Part shown: positions 6,734 to 16,716 of the stretch, one piece after another
Numbering within the stretch: the stretch's first letter is position 1
Layout of the letters: every line of letters begins with the position of its first letter
NCBI RefSeq assembly: GCF_016918935.1
Contig: NZ_JAFFOB010000004.1
Coordinates: 1-64,000, forward strand
Length of the DNA stretch: 64,000 bases
Reading direction: 5' to 3'
Source of the DNA: Roseitranquillus sediminis
Lineage (GTDB): Bacteria; Pseudomonadota; Alphaproteobacteria; Rhodobacterales; Rhodobacteraceae
Notes under the pieces: model-generated
Database searches by the model: none
Seen by the model: the letters and a program-made list of their open reading frames with translations, nothing else
What the model was told of the DNA's origin: nothing
Position numbers and translations under genes: made by a program

Positions 6734-9187
6734 ATGGATGTCGCGCACGCTTCAACGGGAGTGGCCAGAGACCCCGTCTGCGGCATGGTGGTCGAACCGA
6801 ATGACAGCGCCCTTCATCATGAGCATGAGGGCCACGTCTACCACTTCTGCTCCGAGAAGTGCCGGTCCAGGTTCGCCGCCTCGCCCGACGACTTTATCGA
6901 GGCCGTCGATCCGGTCTGCGGCATGTCGGTTGATCGGTCGATGGCTGAGCACCTGTCGAAGCACGCGGGCGAGCGATTCTACTTTTGCTCGGCTCGGTGC
7001 AAGGACAAATTTGACGCCGCGCCGGAGATGTACCTGAAGGCAAAGCCGACGCCGGAGCCGATGCCGGCAGGCACGATCTACACCTGCCCGATGCATCCCG
7101 AGATTGAGCAGGTCGGACCCGGAGACTGCCCGATCTGCGGCATGGCGCTGGAGCCGAAGGGCGTTCCCACCGGCGAGGAGGGACCGAACCCCGAACTCGT
7201 CGATTTCACCCGCCGCTTCTGGATCGGCGCGGCGCTGACCATCCCGGTCGTGCTGCTGGCGATGGGCGGCTATGTCGGCATGCCCATCCGCGACTGGACG
7301 GGGGAGAGGCTTGCGCACTGGTTCGAGCTGATCCTGGCCACGCCGGTGATCCTTTGGGCGGGCTGGCCGTTCCTCGTGCGCGGCTGGAAGAGCTTTCGCA
7401 CGCTGAACCTCAACATGTTCAGCCTGATCGCCATGGGCGTCTTCGCGGCCTGGGCCTTCAGCACGGTTGCGGTGATCGCGCCGGGCCTGTTCCCCGCGGG
7501 CTTCCGCGACGATCAGGGCAATGTCGGCATCTACTTCGAGGCCGGCGCGGTGATCGTCGTGCTGGTCCTGCTGGGCCAGCTCCTGGAGCTTCGGGCGCGG
7601 GAACGCACCGGCTCGGCGATCCGGGCGCTTCTGGACCTCGCGGCGAAGACCGCGCGTGTCATTCGCCCGGACGGGAGCGAGGAAGAAGTGCCGCTGGAGG
7701 ACGTCCATATCGGCGACCGCCTGCGCGTCCGGCCGGGCGACAAGGTGCCGGTGGATGGCGAGGTGGTCGAGGGCCGCTCGTCTGTGGACGAATCCATGCT
7801 GACCGGAGAGCCGGTGCCGGTCGAGAAGGTCGCGGGCGATCCGGTCACGGGAGCGACGATCAACGGCACCGGCAGCCTGATCATCGAGGCGCGGCGCGTC
7901 GGCAAGGACACCATGCTCGCGCAGATCGTCGAGATGGTGGCCTCGGCCCAACGGTCGCGCGCACCGATCCAGAAGCTGGCGGATTCCGTGGCCGGCTATT
8001 TCGTGCCGGCGGTGATCGGCATCGCGGTCCTGTCCTTCATCGCCTGGGCCATCTGGGGCCCCGAACCCGCGCTTGCCTACGGGCTCGTCTCGGCCATCGC
8101 GGTCCTCATCATCGCCTGCCCCTGCGCACTGGGGCTAGCCACGCCCATGTCGATCATGACGGCCACGGGGCGTGGCGCGCAGGCCGGCGTGCTCATCAAG
8201 AACGCCGAGGCGCTGGAGGCGTTCGAGAGGGTGGACACGCTGATTGTAGACAAGACCGGCACTCTGACGGTCGGCAAGCCCGAACTGGCCGCCGTGCTAC
8301 CCGAGGCGGGGCATGACGAGGCGGAGATCCTGCGCCTTGCCGCCAGTCTCGAACGCGGATCCGAGCACCCCTTGGCCGAAGCCATCGTGCGCGGGGCAGA
8401 GGCGCGGGGGCTGACGCTTGCCAACGCCGAGGCGTTCGAGGCCGTGACCGGCATGGGCGTGAAAGGAGTCGTCGATGGCAAGGCCGTAGCCCTCGGGAAT
8501 GCGAAGATGCTGGCGCAGCTGGGCGTCGAGGCGCCTGCAGCGACTGCGACCGCGAATGCCCGGCGCGACGAAGGCGAGACGGTGATGTTCGTCACCGTCG
8601 ATGGCGCCGTCGCGGGCCTCGTCGGTGTGGCCGACCCGGTGAAGGAGACGACCCCGCAGGCACTGAAGGACCTTCACGCGCTCGGCTTTCGCATCGTTAT
8701 GGCGACCGGCGACAACGAACGCACCGCCCGCGCCATCGCCGGCCGCCTTGGCATCGACGACATCCGGGCCGACGTGCTGCCCGAGGACAAGGCCCGCATC
8801 ATCCGCGAGCTTCAGGCGGAGGGGCGCAAGGTAGCGATGGCGGGCGATGGCGTGAACGACGCTCCAGCACTGGCGCAGGCGGACGTGGGCATCGCCATGG
8901 GAACCGGCGCCGACGTCGCCATCGAAAGCGCCGGCTTCACACTGGTCAAGGGCGACCTCGGCGGGATCGTGCGGGCGCGGCGGCTGTCGCTGGCGACGAT
9001 GCGCAACATCCGGCAGAACCTGTTCTTCGCGATGATCTACAACAGCGCCGGCGTGCCGATCGCGGCAGGGCTGCTCTATCCGTTCTTCGGGCTCCTGATC
9101 TCGCCGATGTTCGCTGCGGCCGCGATGAGCCTCTCGTCCGTCTCGGTCATTGGCAATGCGCTGAGGCTGCGGGCCGTGCGACTCTGA
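6734..9187 (+). CDS. copA: CopA-type P1B Cu(I)-exporting ATPase with tandem YHS domains
   Basis: An 817-residue P-type ATPase. In place of the usual HMA domain, the N terminus has two tandem YHS domains (DPVCGMVV near residue 13 and DPVCGMSV near 58, each ending FCSxxCxxxF). A heavy-metal-binding segment follows, [21 protein letters not shown] (about 115-136). The core has membrane helices, the metal-transport motif CPC (about residue 462), the phosphorylation motif DKTGTLT (about 506) and the hinge [10 protein letters not shown] (about 704). It exports Cu(I) from cytoplasm to periplasm. The ATG at 6734 is preferred over an upstream in-frame start because of the GGAGG site and promoter position. 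Confidence 0.95.
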   Translation: MDVAHASTGVARDPVCGMVVEPNDSALHHEHEGHVYHFCSEKCRSRFAASPDDFIEAVDPVCGMSVDRSMAEHLSKHAGERFYFCSARCKDKFDAAPEMYLKAKPTPEPMPAGTIYTCPMHPEIEQVGPGDCPICGMALEPKGVPTGEEGPNPELVDFTRRFWIGAALTIPVVLLAMGGYVGMPIRDWTGERLAHWFELILATPVILWAGWPFLVRGWKSFRTLNLNMFSLIAMGVFAAWAFSTVAVIAPGLFPAGFRDDQGNVGIYFEAGAVIVVLVLLGQLLELRARERTGSAIRALLDLAAKTARVIRPDGSEEEVPLEDVHIGDRLRVRPGDKVPVDGEVVEGRSSVDESMLTGEPVPVEKVAGDPVTGATINGTGSLIIEARRVGKDTMLAQIVEMVASAQRSRAPIQKLADSVAGYFVPAVIGIAVLSFIAWAIWGPEPALAYGLVSAIAVLIIACPCALGLATPMSIMTATGRGAQAGVLIKNAEALEAFERVDTLIVDKTGTLTVGKPELAAVLPEAGHDEAEILRLAASLERGSEHPLAEAIVRGAEARGLTLANAEAFEAVTGMGVKGVVDGKAVALGNAKMLAQLGVEAPAATATANARRDEGETVMFVTVDGAVAGLVGVADPVKETTPQALKDLHALGFRIVMATGDNERTARAIAGRLGIDDIRADVLPEDKARIIRELQAEGRKVAMAGDGVNDAPALAQADVGIAMGTGADVAIESAGFTLVKGDLGGIVRARRLSLATMRNIRQNLFFAMIYNSAGVPIAAGLLYPFFGLLISPMFAAAAMSLSSVSVIGNALRLRAVRL

Positions 9188-9202
9188 TCGAGAGCTTCTC
9201 GC

Positions 9203-10360
9203 TCAAGCGCGGGCGCGGGACGGTTCATGCTCTTGCCGGTTCCGGCCTCCCGTGCTCTCGCCGCCGCCGCGGAAGTGCAGCCAGAGAAGTGCCGCGGCCG
9301 CGGCCAGGAAGGCGAGGTTCAGGAAGAAGGTGTAGTCGATCGCGAACCGCACCATCTCCTGCAGCGACGGCCGCTCGGTCGGGATCATGCCGAGCAGTGC
9401 GAAGAGGTAGTGCACGGTGACGCCTGCCGCGACCATGCAGACGTAGAGCAGGCCCGAAAGATAAAGGGCGTAGCGCCAGCCGTAGTACTTGGCGTGGACC
9501 CAGATCACCGTCGCCGCCACGAGGTCGGCTCCGAGGAACGCCACCACGCCGCCGAAGGACGCATCGCGCGACCAGAGCATCGCCGTCAGCGGCACGTTGC
9601 CCATCGATCCGATGAAAGTGAAGAACGCCACGACCGGCGCGACGAGTGCGTTCTCCAGCACGATGAGGAATCCCGGGCTGTCCTGCGCGCCGCCGTCGCT
9701 GATGAGGAAGATCGCATTCCAGAAACTCTGCGGCACGAAGACCGAGATGAAGCCGGCGATGGTGAAGCCGAAGAGGATCTCCTTCCAGACCATCTTCCAT
9801 TCCATGAAGAACGCCTGGGCGATCCGTCGCCAGCCCTTGCGGGAGAGGAGCTTGTTCCGAAACGAGCCCTTCATCCCGTGGTCCATGTCCATTCCCTCGC
9901 TTTTCTGGGCCTTCTCGCCGTGCTCCTTCGCCTCATCGACGAGGCCCGAGGGAAACCAGAGCGCGGTCAGGATGTAGGCGTAGACGATCATCAAGATGCC
10001 GAGAAGGAAGTTCGCGAGGGTGAACTTCCAGCCGAGCAGCACCCAGAGGACGATGCCGAGCTCGATCACCAGATTGGTCGATGCGATCAGGAACGCCATC
10101 GAGTTCATCGGATGCGCGCCCTTGACCAGGACCGAGCGCGATGCCGCGAGCGCAGCGAACGAACAGGACGAAGAGATGAAGCCGAAAAATCCGCCGATGC
10201 CAGCCTCTTTTGGCCCGCGTTCACCGAGGATCCTGGCCATCTGTTCGCGAGTGACGAGGACCTGGATGCCGGCCGAGATGATGTAGCCGAAGATCAGCGC
10301 CCAAAGCGCTTTCCACAACATCCCGGCGCCAGTGGTGAAGGCTTCTACTATCTGATCCAC
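9203..10360 (-). CDS. ArsP/YraQ (DUF318) family permease
   Basis: A 385-residue integral membrane protein with about eight to ten hydrophobic segments in two halves. A hydrophilic His/Met-bearing linker (GMDMDHGMKG, about residue 150) lies between them. Conserved features include GFISSSCSFAALAASRSVL in the first half and GSMGNVPLTAMLWS in the second, typical of DUF318 permeases. The characterised ArsP exports organoarsenicals, and other members are associated with metals. It is convergent with copA and 82 bases downstream of the second reductase gene, at the distal end of the mer transcript. Substrate unknown; Hg or As species are possible. Confidence 0.75.
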   Translation of the reverse strand: MDQIVEAFTTGAGMLWKALWALIFGYIISAGIQVLVTREQMARILGERGPKEAGIGGFFGFISSSCSFAALAASRSVLVKGAHPMNSMAFLIASTNLVIELGIVLWVLLGWKFTLANFLLGILMIVYAYILTALWFPSGLVDEAKEHGEKAQKSEGMDMDHGMKGSFRNKLLSRKGWRRIAQAFFMEWKMVWKEILFGFTIAGFISVFVPQSFWNAIFLISDGGAQDSPGFLIVLENALVAPVVAFFTFIGSMGNVPLTAMLWSRDASFGGVVAFLGADLVAATVIWVHAKYYGWRYALYLSGLLYVCMVAAGVTVHYLFALLGMIPTERPSLQEMVRFAIDYTFFLNLAFLAAAAALLWLHFRGGGESTGGRNRQEHEPSRARA

Positions 10361-10442
10361 GGCGCGCCGCCTCTATTGCTCATCTATACCTGTCCGGTTA
10401 ACCCGGAGGGGAACCGCTCCGTTCCTCTGCGGGCCGCAAGGT

Positions 10443-11789
10443 TCAGAGCATCGAGCCGATGTCCGATGCGCCCGTGGGATATGCGAACATCGTCGATCTC
10501 AGCTGCTCGGCCGTCAGCCCATGGCGAATGGCGAGCGCAAAGATGTTGATGACTTCGTCGGCGTGCGGCCCTACCAGGTGTGCGCCCAGAATGCGATCGG
10601 TCTCCTCGTCCACCAGAACCTTGAAGCCGTAGACCTTCTCAGCCGCCTGGCGCGCGGTGAACCACCCCTCCGCTCGCTCGCTTTTTACGCGGAAGTTCAA
10701 GCCCTTCTCCCGGGCGTCCGCCTCGGTGAGACCGACGGCGGCGATCGGAGGGACCGTAAATGCGACGCTGGGAACCCCCGTGTAGTCGGGCTCGTGCTTG
10801 TTGCCCTCGAGCAGATTGGCGGCCACCACCTTCGCGTCGTGGCTCGAGACCGGCGTCAGCGGCGGCCCCATCTGGGCAGCATCGCCGGCGGCGTAGACCG
10901 CCGGATTGGATACGCTCTGCAGGTGCTCGTTCAGGACCAGCCGGCCATCCTTGTGCCTCACGCCGCCGGCGTCGAGATCGAGACCGTCGAGAGCCGGCTT
11001 GCGCCCGGCCGCATGAACGACGAGATCGGCGTCCACGGTCATCTCGCCATCCGGCCCCTTCGCTGCGACCCGGTAGCCCTCTCCGGCTCCTTCGACCGAC
11101 GTCACCTCCGCCTCAGTGCGAATGTCGATCCCCACCTCGCCGAACTTGTCCATCAGCCAGCCGACAAGGTCGGGGTCGAAATGCTTCAACATCCGCTCGC
11201 CATGCTGAAGGATCGTGACTTTGGCGCCGGCGCGAGCCGCGATGTGAGAGAACTCCGCCGCGATGTAGCCCCCGCCGACGAGCACGATGTTCTTCGGCAG
11301 GCTCTCAAGATCGAGGAACGCCTCGTTGTCGATGAGATGCTCCTCGCCCGGGATGCCAAGCGGCACCGGCTCCGCGCCCGCCGCGATCAGGATGTGGTCG
11401 GCTTCAACCGCTTCTCCCTCGATGTTCAGCGTGTTCGGCCCTGTGAACCGGGCGCGGCCATGGAAGGTGTCTATGCCTTTCTCTGCGAAAGTGTTCCGGC
11501 GCTTTTCGGGCACTGGATCAGTGAAGCCGCGCTTGAAGTCGAGGAGTCCGCGCCACTCCAGATGCGTATCGCCTTCGACCCCGCGCCCACTCATGCGCCA
11601 GGCGTGATCCGCCGCTTCGGCGCCGCCGACCATCATCTTCTTTGGGTCGCAGCCCCTGAGAGCACAGGTCCCGCCGAATGGTCGAAAGTCGATAACCGCG
11701 ACGCTCCAGCCTGCCGCGCGCACCCGCATCCCAGCCACCATGGCCGCCGTACCCGTCCCGACCACCACCAATTGATACTGCTTCGCCAT
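10443..11789 (-). CDS. FAD-dependent pyridine-nucleotide disulfide oxidoreductase (MerA/Gor-like)
   Basis: A 448-residue flavoprotein: FAD-binding VVVGTGTAAMVAGMRVRAAG near the N terminus, redox-active GGTCALRGCDPKKM with C42 and C47, an NAD(P)-binding VLVGGGYIAAEFSHIAARAG near 170, and a C-terminal dimerisation domain. The CALRGC spacing matches glutathione reductase and MerA, but the DPKK following is unlike the CVPSK of MerA. There is no C-terminal Cys pair, so mercuric-ion reduction is unlikely by itself. It is 51 bases downstream of merA on the same strand. Substrate unknown; it may supply a reduced thiol. Confidence 0.85.
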   Translation of the reverse strand: MAKQYQLVVVGTGTAAMVAGMRVRAAGWSVAVIDFRPFGGTCALRGCDPKKMMVGGAEAADHAWRMSGRGVEGDTHLEWRGLLDFKRGFTDPVPEKRRNTFAEKGIDTFHGRARFTGPNTLNIEGEAVEADHILIAAGAEPVPLGIPGEEHLIDNEAFLDLESLPKNIVLVGGGYIAAEFSHIAARAGAKVTILQHGERMLKHFDPDLVGWLMDKFGEVGIDIRTEAEVTSVEGAGEGYRVAAKGPDGEMTVDADLVVHAAGRKPALDGLDLDAGGVRHKDGRLVLNEHLQSVSNPAVYAAGDAAQMGPPLTPVSSHDAKVVAANLLEGNKHEPDYTGVPSVAFTVPPIAAVGLTEADAREKGLNFRVKSERAEGWFTARQAAEKVYGFKVLVDEETDRILGAHLVGPHADEVINIFALAIRHGLTAEQLRSTMFAYPTGASDIGSML

Positions 11790-11840
11790 TCGAGTTCCTT
11801 CTTCGTACTACCATTTCGGTCCAGGCATCCGGGACGGACC

Positions 11841-13265
11841 TCATCCCGCGCAGCAGGACAACTTGGCCACGTCCTGCCCGAAACTCTGCGCGGCCAGCTT
11901 CAGCCCCTCAACGTTGGTGAGATAGGGAAAGATCGTCTCCCCAAGGGCCTGCGTCGTCACCCCGAACTTCAACGCCATGGCCAACGTCTGGATACTGTCG
12001 GCCCCCTCGGGCGCAAGAATCTGGCCTCCGAGCAGCCGATCGCTCCTGGCGTCGGCCACGAGCTTGATCAGCCCGCGCGTATCTCTGGCCGCCAGTGCCC
12101 TCGGCACCTGATCGAGCGGCACGATCGAGGTCTTGACCTCGTGCCCCGCCGCGCGCGCTTCCGCCTCGGTCAGGCCAACGCCCGCGACTTGCGGATCGGT
12201 GAACACGACCCAGGGCATGGCCCCGTTGTCGTAGACCAGGCTGTCGCCGTTCAGTGCGTTCTTCGCAGCAAGCTTCGCGCCGCAGGCCGCCATGTAAACG
12301 AACTGGTCGCGCCCGGTGACGTCGCCCGCGGCGTAAACGCCGGGCCGGGTGGTCCGCAAGCGGTTGTCGACGATGATCGCGCCGCGCCGGTCGAGTTCGA
12401 CGCCGGCGTCAGTCAGGTTCAGTCCTTCTGTATTGGGATGCCGGCCGGTCGTCGCCAGAACGCGGGCGGCGGTCAGTGTCTCTTCCCCGCCTTCCGAGAG
12501 CACGGTGAGCACGACCCCTTCTTCGCGGCGCGCGATGCGGCGGTAGAAGACTCCGGTCCGAACCGTGACGCCCTCATCGCGGAGATAGCGGGTCAGCGCC
12601 TCCGTAACCTCGGGCTCGGCTTCGGGCAGCAGTCGCGACCGCGTGACGAGCGTCACCGCCGTTCTCATGCGCGCAAACATCTGCGCGAGCTCGCAGCCGA
12701 TGTAACCGCCGCCGATGACGAGGAGCGAGGCAGGCCGCTCGGTCAGCTCCAGCGCCGTCGTGCTGGTCAGGACCGGCACGTCCCCGATGCCGGCGATGTC
12801 CGGCATGGCCGGCGATGCGCCGGTGGCGATGATGGTTTTTCCGGCGCGGAGCGGCGCGCCACTGACAAGGAGAGCATCGCCGTCGAAGCGCGCCCGGCCT
12901 TCGATGTAGTCCACCCCTTCGTAGTCCGGCAGCAGGTCCGCGTACTTCTTCTGCCGCAACGTCGCGACGAGATCGTCCTTCGCTGCGATGAGCGACGGCC
13001 AGTCGGTCACGCGAGCTTCGCCGGCGAGCCCCGGAAACCGCGTAGCAGCGCTGGCGCCGTGCAGCGCTTCCGCCGCGCGGATCATTGTCTTGGACGGCAC
13101 GCAGCCGACATTCACGCAGGTGCCGCCGATCGTTCCGTGGCCGATGAGGGCGACGCGCGCACCGAGATCCGCGGCGGTGATGGCGGCCGAGAACCCGGCC
13201 GAGCCGGCACCGACCACAGCGATATCGTAGGGGGAATTGCGCAATTCTGAGCAGCAGGCGTCCAT
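11841..13265 (-). CDS. merA: mercuric reductase MerA (no HMA domain)
   Basis: A 474-residue flavoenzyme reducing Hg(II) to Hg(0) with NADPH. Visible: FAD motif VVGAGSAGFSAAITAADLG, redox pair C50/C55 in GGTCVNVGCVPSK, NADPH motif LVIGGGYIGCELAQ, and the C-terminal vicinal pair C471/C472 (KLSCCAG) that hands Hg to the active site. The usual N-terminal GMTCxxC domain is missing; instead the chain begins MDACCSEL with its own Cys pair. It is third in the merT-merP-merA order, 101 bases after merP. Confidence 0.96.
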   Translation of the reverse strand: MDACCSELRNSPYDIAVVGAGSAGFSAAITAADLGARVALIGHGTIGGTCVNVGCVPSKTMIRAAEALHGASAATRFPGLAGEARVTDWPSLIAAKDDLVATLRQKKYADLLPDYEGVDYIEGRARFDGDALLVSGAPLRAGKTIIATGASPAMPDIAGIGDVPVLTSTTALELTERPASLLVIGGGYIGCELAQMFARMRTAVTLVTRSRLLPEAEPEVTEALTRYLRDEGVTVRTGVFYRRIARREEGVVLTVLSEGGEETLTAARVLATTGRHPNTEGLNLTDAGVELDRRGAIIVDNRLRTTRPGVYAAGDVTGRDQFVYMAACGAKLAAKNALNGDSLVYDNGAMPWVVFTDPQVAGVGLTEAEARAAGHEVKTSIVPLDQVPRALAARDTRGLIKLVADARSDRLLGGQILAPEGADSIQTLAMALKFGVTTQALGETIFPYLTNVEGLKLAAQSFGQDVAKLSCCAG

Positions 13266-13366
13266 GTCAGCTTCTTTCGTCCAATGGCATGTTCAGGTGC
13301 GGCACTTCGCTGCAGCGCAGAACGCCGCGTCAGGGTGTCGCCGAGCCTAAGGAAATCTCGGTTTCC

Positions 13367-13705
13367 TTATTCGGGCATCCCAGCCGCCGGGGTGGCGGGA
13401 TAGCCCGCATTCATCGAGGCCGCGGCGATCGCCTCGGGGTCCGTCAGGGCGGGGTCGAAGACCACGGTGGCGGACTTGGTCTCGAAATCGACCTCGGCCG
13501 ATCGCACGCCTTCGACGCCTTCCATCGCCAAGCGGACGGTGATCGGGCAGCTGGCGCAGGTCATGTTCTCGACCGAGAACGTCGCCGTCCGGAGGGCGGC
13601 CTCCGTGGCAGGCGCCTGCGCGAACGCAGGGGTGGTTGCGCTCATCACGAAGGGGCCGAGACCGAGCATCAGAGCGGCAGCAGCGTTTGTCAGGCGAACG
13701 TGCAT
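13367..13705 (-). CDS. merP: periplasmic mercury-binding protein MerP
   Basis: A 112-residue exported protein with a signal peptide ending AFAQA and one HMA domain carrying the metal site MTCASC (sequence ENMTCASCPITVRLAMEGVEGV). MerP captures Hg(II) in the periplasm and passes it to MerT. The domain is followed by a short Pro/Ala tail ending GMPE. It lies 21 bases downstream of merT on the same strand. Confidence 0.93.
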   Translation of the reverse strand: MHVRLTNAAAALMLGLGPFVMSATTPAFAQAPATEAALRTATFSVENMTCASCPITVRLAMEGVEGVRSAEVDFETKSATVVFDPALTDPEAIAAASMNAGYPATPAAGMPE

Positions 13706-13726
13706 TAAACGGTTCCTTCCAGGGGT

Positions 13727-14125
13727 TCAGTAGAGGAGAGGCGCCCACCAGTTGAGCGTGAGCGAGGCGATCACGAGCACGGTGGCGGACCAGAGGGCGA
13801 TCTTGACGACGATGGCCGACTGCGGCCGGGAACAAGAGGATCCGGGGTCGCAGACCGTGTGCGGGCGGAAGTAGATCTGCAGGAATCCCAGCCCGATGAA
13901 CACGAGCGCGATGGTTGCGAAGATCGGCTTGTACGGCGTCAAGGCGGTCAGGTTGCCGATCCAGGCCCCGGAGACGCCGAGCGACAGCAGCACCAGCGGG
14001 CCGAGGCAACAGATCGAGGACAGAACCGCGCCGCCGAGACCACCTGCGGCCAGCCAGCTCCTTTTCTGGTCGGACGGGTCGGCCGCGCCCTCCCTGACGG
14101 GCGCTGCTTCGGTTTGCGTGCTCAT
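13727..14125 (-). CDS. merT: mercuric transport protein MerT
   Basis: A 132-residue inner-membrane protein with three hydrophobic helices. The first helix contains the vicinal pair in SSICCLGPLVLLSLGVSG, the site that accepts Hg(II) from MerP, and the cytoplasmic loop has the second pair (TVCDPGSSC). It carries mercury into the cell for reduction by MerA. It is the first gene of the merTPA operon, opposite merR, and has a hydrophilic N-terminal extension of about 25 residues. Confidence 0.93.
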   Translation of the reverse strand: MSTQTEAAPVREGAADPSDQKRSWLAAGGLGGAVLSSICCLGPLVLLSLGVSGAWIGNLTALTPYKPIFATIALVFIGLGFLQIYFRPHTVCDPGSSCSRPQSAIVVKIALWSATVLVIASLTLNWWAPLLY

Positions 14126-14156
14126 CCTTGTTCTCCCTCGATTTCGAGTCGTAGGA

Positions 14157-14187
14157 TGCGTAAGGTCTGTAGCAACTACAGGCTCAA
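14157..14187 (-). promoter_or_regulatory. mer operator-promoter (MerR-type, 19-base spacer)
   Basis: On the minus strand there is -35 TTGAGC (14187-14182), a 19-base spacer (14181-14163) and -10 TACGCA (14162-14157), driving merT. The spacer contains the perfect dyad CTGTAG-CAA-CTACAG (14167-14181), the expected MerR site. It lies between merT (starts 14125) and merR (starts 14202), so MerR probably also represses its own transcription from here. Confidence 0.78.
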
Positions 14188-14201
14188 GAGGGTTTTTGGC
14201 G

Positions 14202-14618
14202 ATGACTGATCACGTATCCGGGAGCGGGTTGCTGCGCGCGGAGCTGGCGCGGCGGACCGGCTGCAACCTCGAGACCATTCGCTACTATGAGAAGATCGGC
14301 ATGATGCCTGACCCGCCGCGCACGCCGGCGGGGTACCGCGTCTACGACCCGGATCATATCTTGCGGCTGAGGTTCATCCTGCGTGCCAGAGAGCTTGGCT
14401 TCTCGATCGAGGAGATTCGCGGGCTTCTCGACCTCGTCGACGGCGGCGACCAGACCTGTGTGGAGGTCAAGGAACGCACCGAACGCCACCTCGCGGACGT
14501 ACGTGCAAAGATCGCAGACCTCAGGCGGATCGAGAAGGCGCTGTCGGCGACGGCGGCACGGTGCTCGGGCGAGGCAGTCCCCGAGTGCGCCGTGCTCGAG
14601 ACGCTCGAAGGCCCATAA
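14202..14618 (+). CDS. merR: MerR, Hg(II)-responsive regulator
   Basis: A 138-residue MerR-family regulator. The winged helix contains RTGCNLETIRYYEKIGMMP. Three Cys at 86, 121 and 129 match MerR of Tn501 (82, 117, 126), with identical 35-residue spacing between the first two and a metal loop one residue shorter (CSGEAVPEC). This supports trigonal Hg(II) sensing. The ATG at 14202 gives the standard N terminus; an extended in-frame reading back into merT is rejected. Divergent from merTPA. Confidence 0.9.
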   Translation: MTDHVSGSGLLRAELARRTGCNLETIRYYEKIGMMPDPPRTPAGYRVYDPDHILRLRFILRARELGFSIEEIRGLLDLVDGGDQTCVEVKERTERHLADVRAKIADLRRIEKALSATAARCSGEAVPECAVLETLEGP

Positions 14619-14879
14619 GGTGCGGCGCTGGGACCTGCCGCATCGGCCTCAGCGACCCGCGGCGTTACACGCCCGCGCCTGTAGTCGGCGGCATCTCGGC
14701 GACAGCCGAACCCTGCGGGAACATCGCGAGCTTGTCGGCCGCTCCGGCCTGCTGGAGCTGCAGGAATAGTTGATTGCGCAACTACTCCTGTTTGGCGAGG
14801 GTGTTCCTCGCTGCTTCGGCCGGGGCCCGCGCGAGTGCTACTCGGCTCCGGACCAGCACCCACAGGCGGCCGAGAGCCG
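14619..14879. other. intergenic between merR and arsH
   Basis: No gene could be supported in these 261 bases: the open frames here are shadows without recognisable sequence. The only structure seen is an inverted repeat, TAGTTG-n6-CAACTA (14767-14784), without a following T-run. It might be a weak terminator for the convergent merR and arsH transcripts, or an orphan operator. Confidence 0.4.
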
Positions 14880-15611
14880 TTAGATCGAGCGCTGGTTGAC
14901 GCGCTTCGACAGCTGCTCGGCGCTTTCCACCCGCTCGGAGTAGCGATCGGTCAGGTAGGCCGAGCGGTCGCGCGTGAGATGGGTGAACTTTACGAGTTCT
15001 TCCATCACGTCGACGATGCGGTTGTAGTAGGGTGAAGAGCGCATCCGGCCGGCATCGTCGAACTCGCCCCACGCCTTCGCCACCGAGGACTGGTTCGGGA
15101 TCGTCACCATGCGCATCCAGCGGCCGAGGATGCGCATCTGGTTGACCGCGTTGAAGCTCTGCGAGCCGCCCGACACCTGCATGACCGCGAGCGTCTTGCC
15201 CTGCGTCGGCCGCACCCCTCCGAGCGACAGCGGCAGCCAGTCGATCTGCGCCTTCATGACGCCGGTCATCGCGCCATGGCGCTCGGGCGAGCACCAGACC
15301 ATGCCCTCCGACCAGGTCGCGAGCTCGCGCAACTCCTTGACCTTCGGGTGGTCGGGACCTTCCGCGTCCGGCAGCGGCAGGCCGGACGGGTTGAAGGTGC
15401 GGGTCTCGGCGCCGAACCAGCGGAGGAGGCGCGCCGCCTCCTCCGAAGCGAAGCGCGAATAGGAGCGCGTCCGGAGCGATCCATAGAGCATCAGGATGCG
15501 CGGCGGATGCGTGGGCGCGTTTGGCCCGGCGAGCGCAGCTACGTCGATCGGCCTGAGCGACGCGGGGTCGATGTTCGGCAGGTCTTCGATCGGGACAGGA
15601 TGGTCAGCCAT
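14880..15611 (-). CDS. arsH: ArsH, NADPH-dependent FMN reductase of arsenic operons
   Basis: A 243-residue flavodoxin-like protein. Visible are the family sequences [13 protein letters not shown], the FMN-binding [33 protein letters not shown] and [15 protein letters not shown]. ArsH oxidises trivalent organoarsenicals and has been linked to metal tolerance. I chose the ATG at 15611 (MADHPVP) over 15629 because a GGAGG lies eight bases upstream and it overlaps the Acr3 stop by eight bases. It is the last gene of the ars operon. Confidence 0.92.
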   Translation of the reverse strand: MADHPVPIEDLPNIDPASLRPIDVAALAGPNAPTHPPRILMLYGSLRTRSYSRFASEEAARLLRWFGAETRTFNPSGLPLPDAEGPDHPKVKELRELATWSEGMVWCSPERHGAMTGVMKAQIDWLPLSLGGVRPTQGKTLAVMQVSGGSQSFNAVNQMRILGRWMRMVTIPNQSSVAKAWGEFDDAGRMRSSPYYNRIVDVMEELVKFTHLTRDRSAYLTDRYSERVESAEQLSKRVNQRSI

Positions 15612-16716
15612 GCCGGGCGCCTCCGGCATCCGCGGGAAAATGATGCCGCGTCCGGTTGGCGAAGGCGACCAGCGACAGCATCACCGGAACCTCGACAAGA
15701 ACGCCAACGACCGTGGCGAGCGCGGCTCCGGATTGCAGTCCGAAGAGGCTGATCGCGACGGCGACCGCGAGCTCGAAGAAGTTCGACGTGCCGATCAGCG
15801 CGCAGGGCGCCGCAACGTTGAAGGGCACGCGCCAAGCCCAGGCGGCGGCATAGGCGAGCGCGAAAATGCCGTAGGACTGGATGAGGAGCGGAGCGGCGAT
15901 CAGCGCGATCAGCAGCGGCTGCTCCAGGATGATCTGTCCCTGGAAGCCGAAGAGCAGCACGACCGTCGCCAGAAGGCCGATCACCGAAAAGGGTTTCACC
16001 GCCGCCGTGAAGCGCGCGACCGCCGCCTCGGCATCCGTCCCCCGACGATCCCGCGCGAGCCACTGGCGCGTGGCGGCGCCGGCTGCGAACGGAATGAGGA
16101 TGTAGAGCCCGACCGACAGGATCAGCGTCTCCCACGGCACCGCGATATCGGTGACGCCGAGCAGCAGCGCCACGAGGGGCGCGAAGGCGAAGATCATGAT
16201 GACGTCGTTCACCGAGACCTGCACCAGCGTGTAGGTCGCATCGCCGCGCGTCAGCTGCGACCAGACGAACACCATCGCCGTGCAGGGCGCGGCGCCGAGC
16301 AGGATCAAACCGGCGATATATTGCTGCGCATCGGCCGGTGCGATCAGGTCCGCGAACAGGACCTCGAAGAACAGGACGGCGAGGCCGGCCATGGTGAAGG
16401 GCTTGATCAGCCAGTTCACCACGACCGTCAGCACCAGACCCTTCGGTCGGTCGCCGATATGGCTGAGGCTCGCGAAATCGACCGCCACCATCATCGGATA
16501 GACCATCGCCCAGATCAGGACGGCGACGACAAGATTGACCGACGCGATCTCCAGCCCCGCGAGTGTCTCGAACAGGCCCGGTAGCGTATTGCCGAGCAGC
16601 AGCCCGGCGCCGATGCAGAGCGCCACCCAGACCGACAACCACTTCTCGAATAAGCCGATACCGGCGGGCGGCGCTGCGATTGCCTCGGCCGTGGGCGCGT
16701 AGGTGTCGTCGCTCAT
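15604..16716 (-). CDS. acr3: Acr3-family arsenite efflux permease
   Basis: A 370-residue membrane protein with about ten helices. Acr3 hallmarks are present: [16 protein letters not shown] with the essential Cys in helix 4, [11 protein letters not shown], and [21 protein letters not shown] near the C terminus. It extrudes As(III) (and often Sb(III)) using the proton-motive force. The start is coupled to the arsC stop by four bases and the stop overlaps arsH, so arsC-acr3-arsH are translated as a block. Confidence 0.95.
   Translation of the reverse strand: MSDDTYAPTAEAIAAPPAGIGLFEKWLSVWVALCIGAGLLLGNTLPGLFETLAGLEIASVNLVVAVLIWAMVYPMMVAVDFASLSHIGDRPKGLVLTVVVNWLIKPFTMAGLAVLFFEVLFADLIAPADAQQYIAGLILLGAAPCTAMVFVWSQLTRGDATYTLVQVSVNDVIMIFAFAPLVALLLGVTDIAVPWETLILSVGLYILIPFAAGAATRQWLARDRRGTDAEAAVARFTAAVKPFSVIGLLATVVLLFGFQGQIILEQPLLIALIAAPLLIQSYGIFALAYAAAWAWRVPFNVAAPCALIGTSNFFELAVAVAISLFGLQSGAALATVVGVLVEVPVMLSLVAFANRTRHHFPADAGGARHG

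Noticed and set aside
14354-14863. Long leftward open frame opposite merR
   Set aside because: It runs antisense to merR and has a Pro/Arg/Ser-rich composition typical of shadows in GC-rich DNA; no motif or ribosome site supports it.
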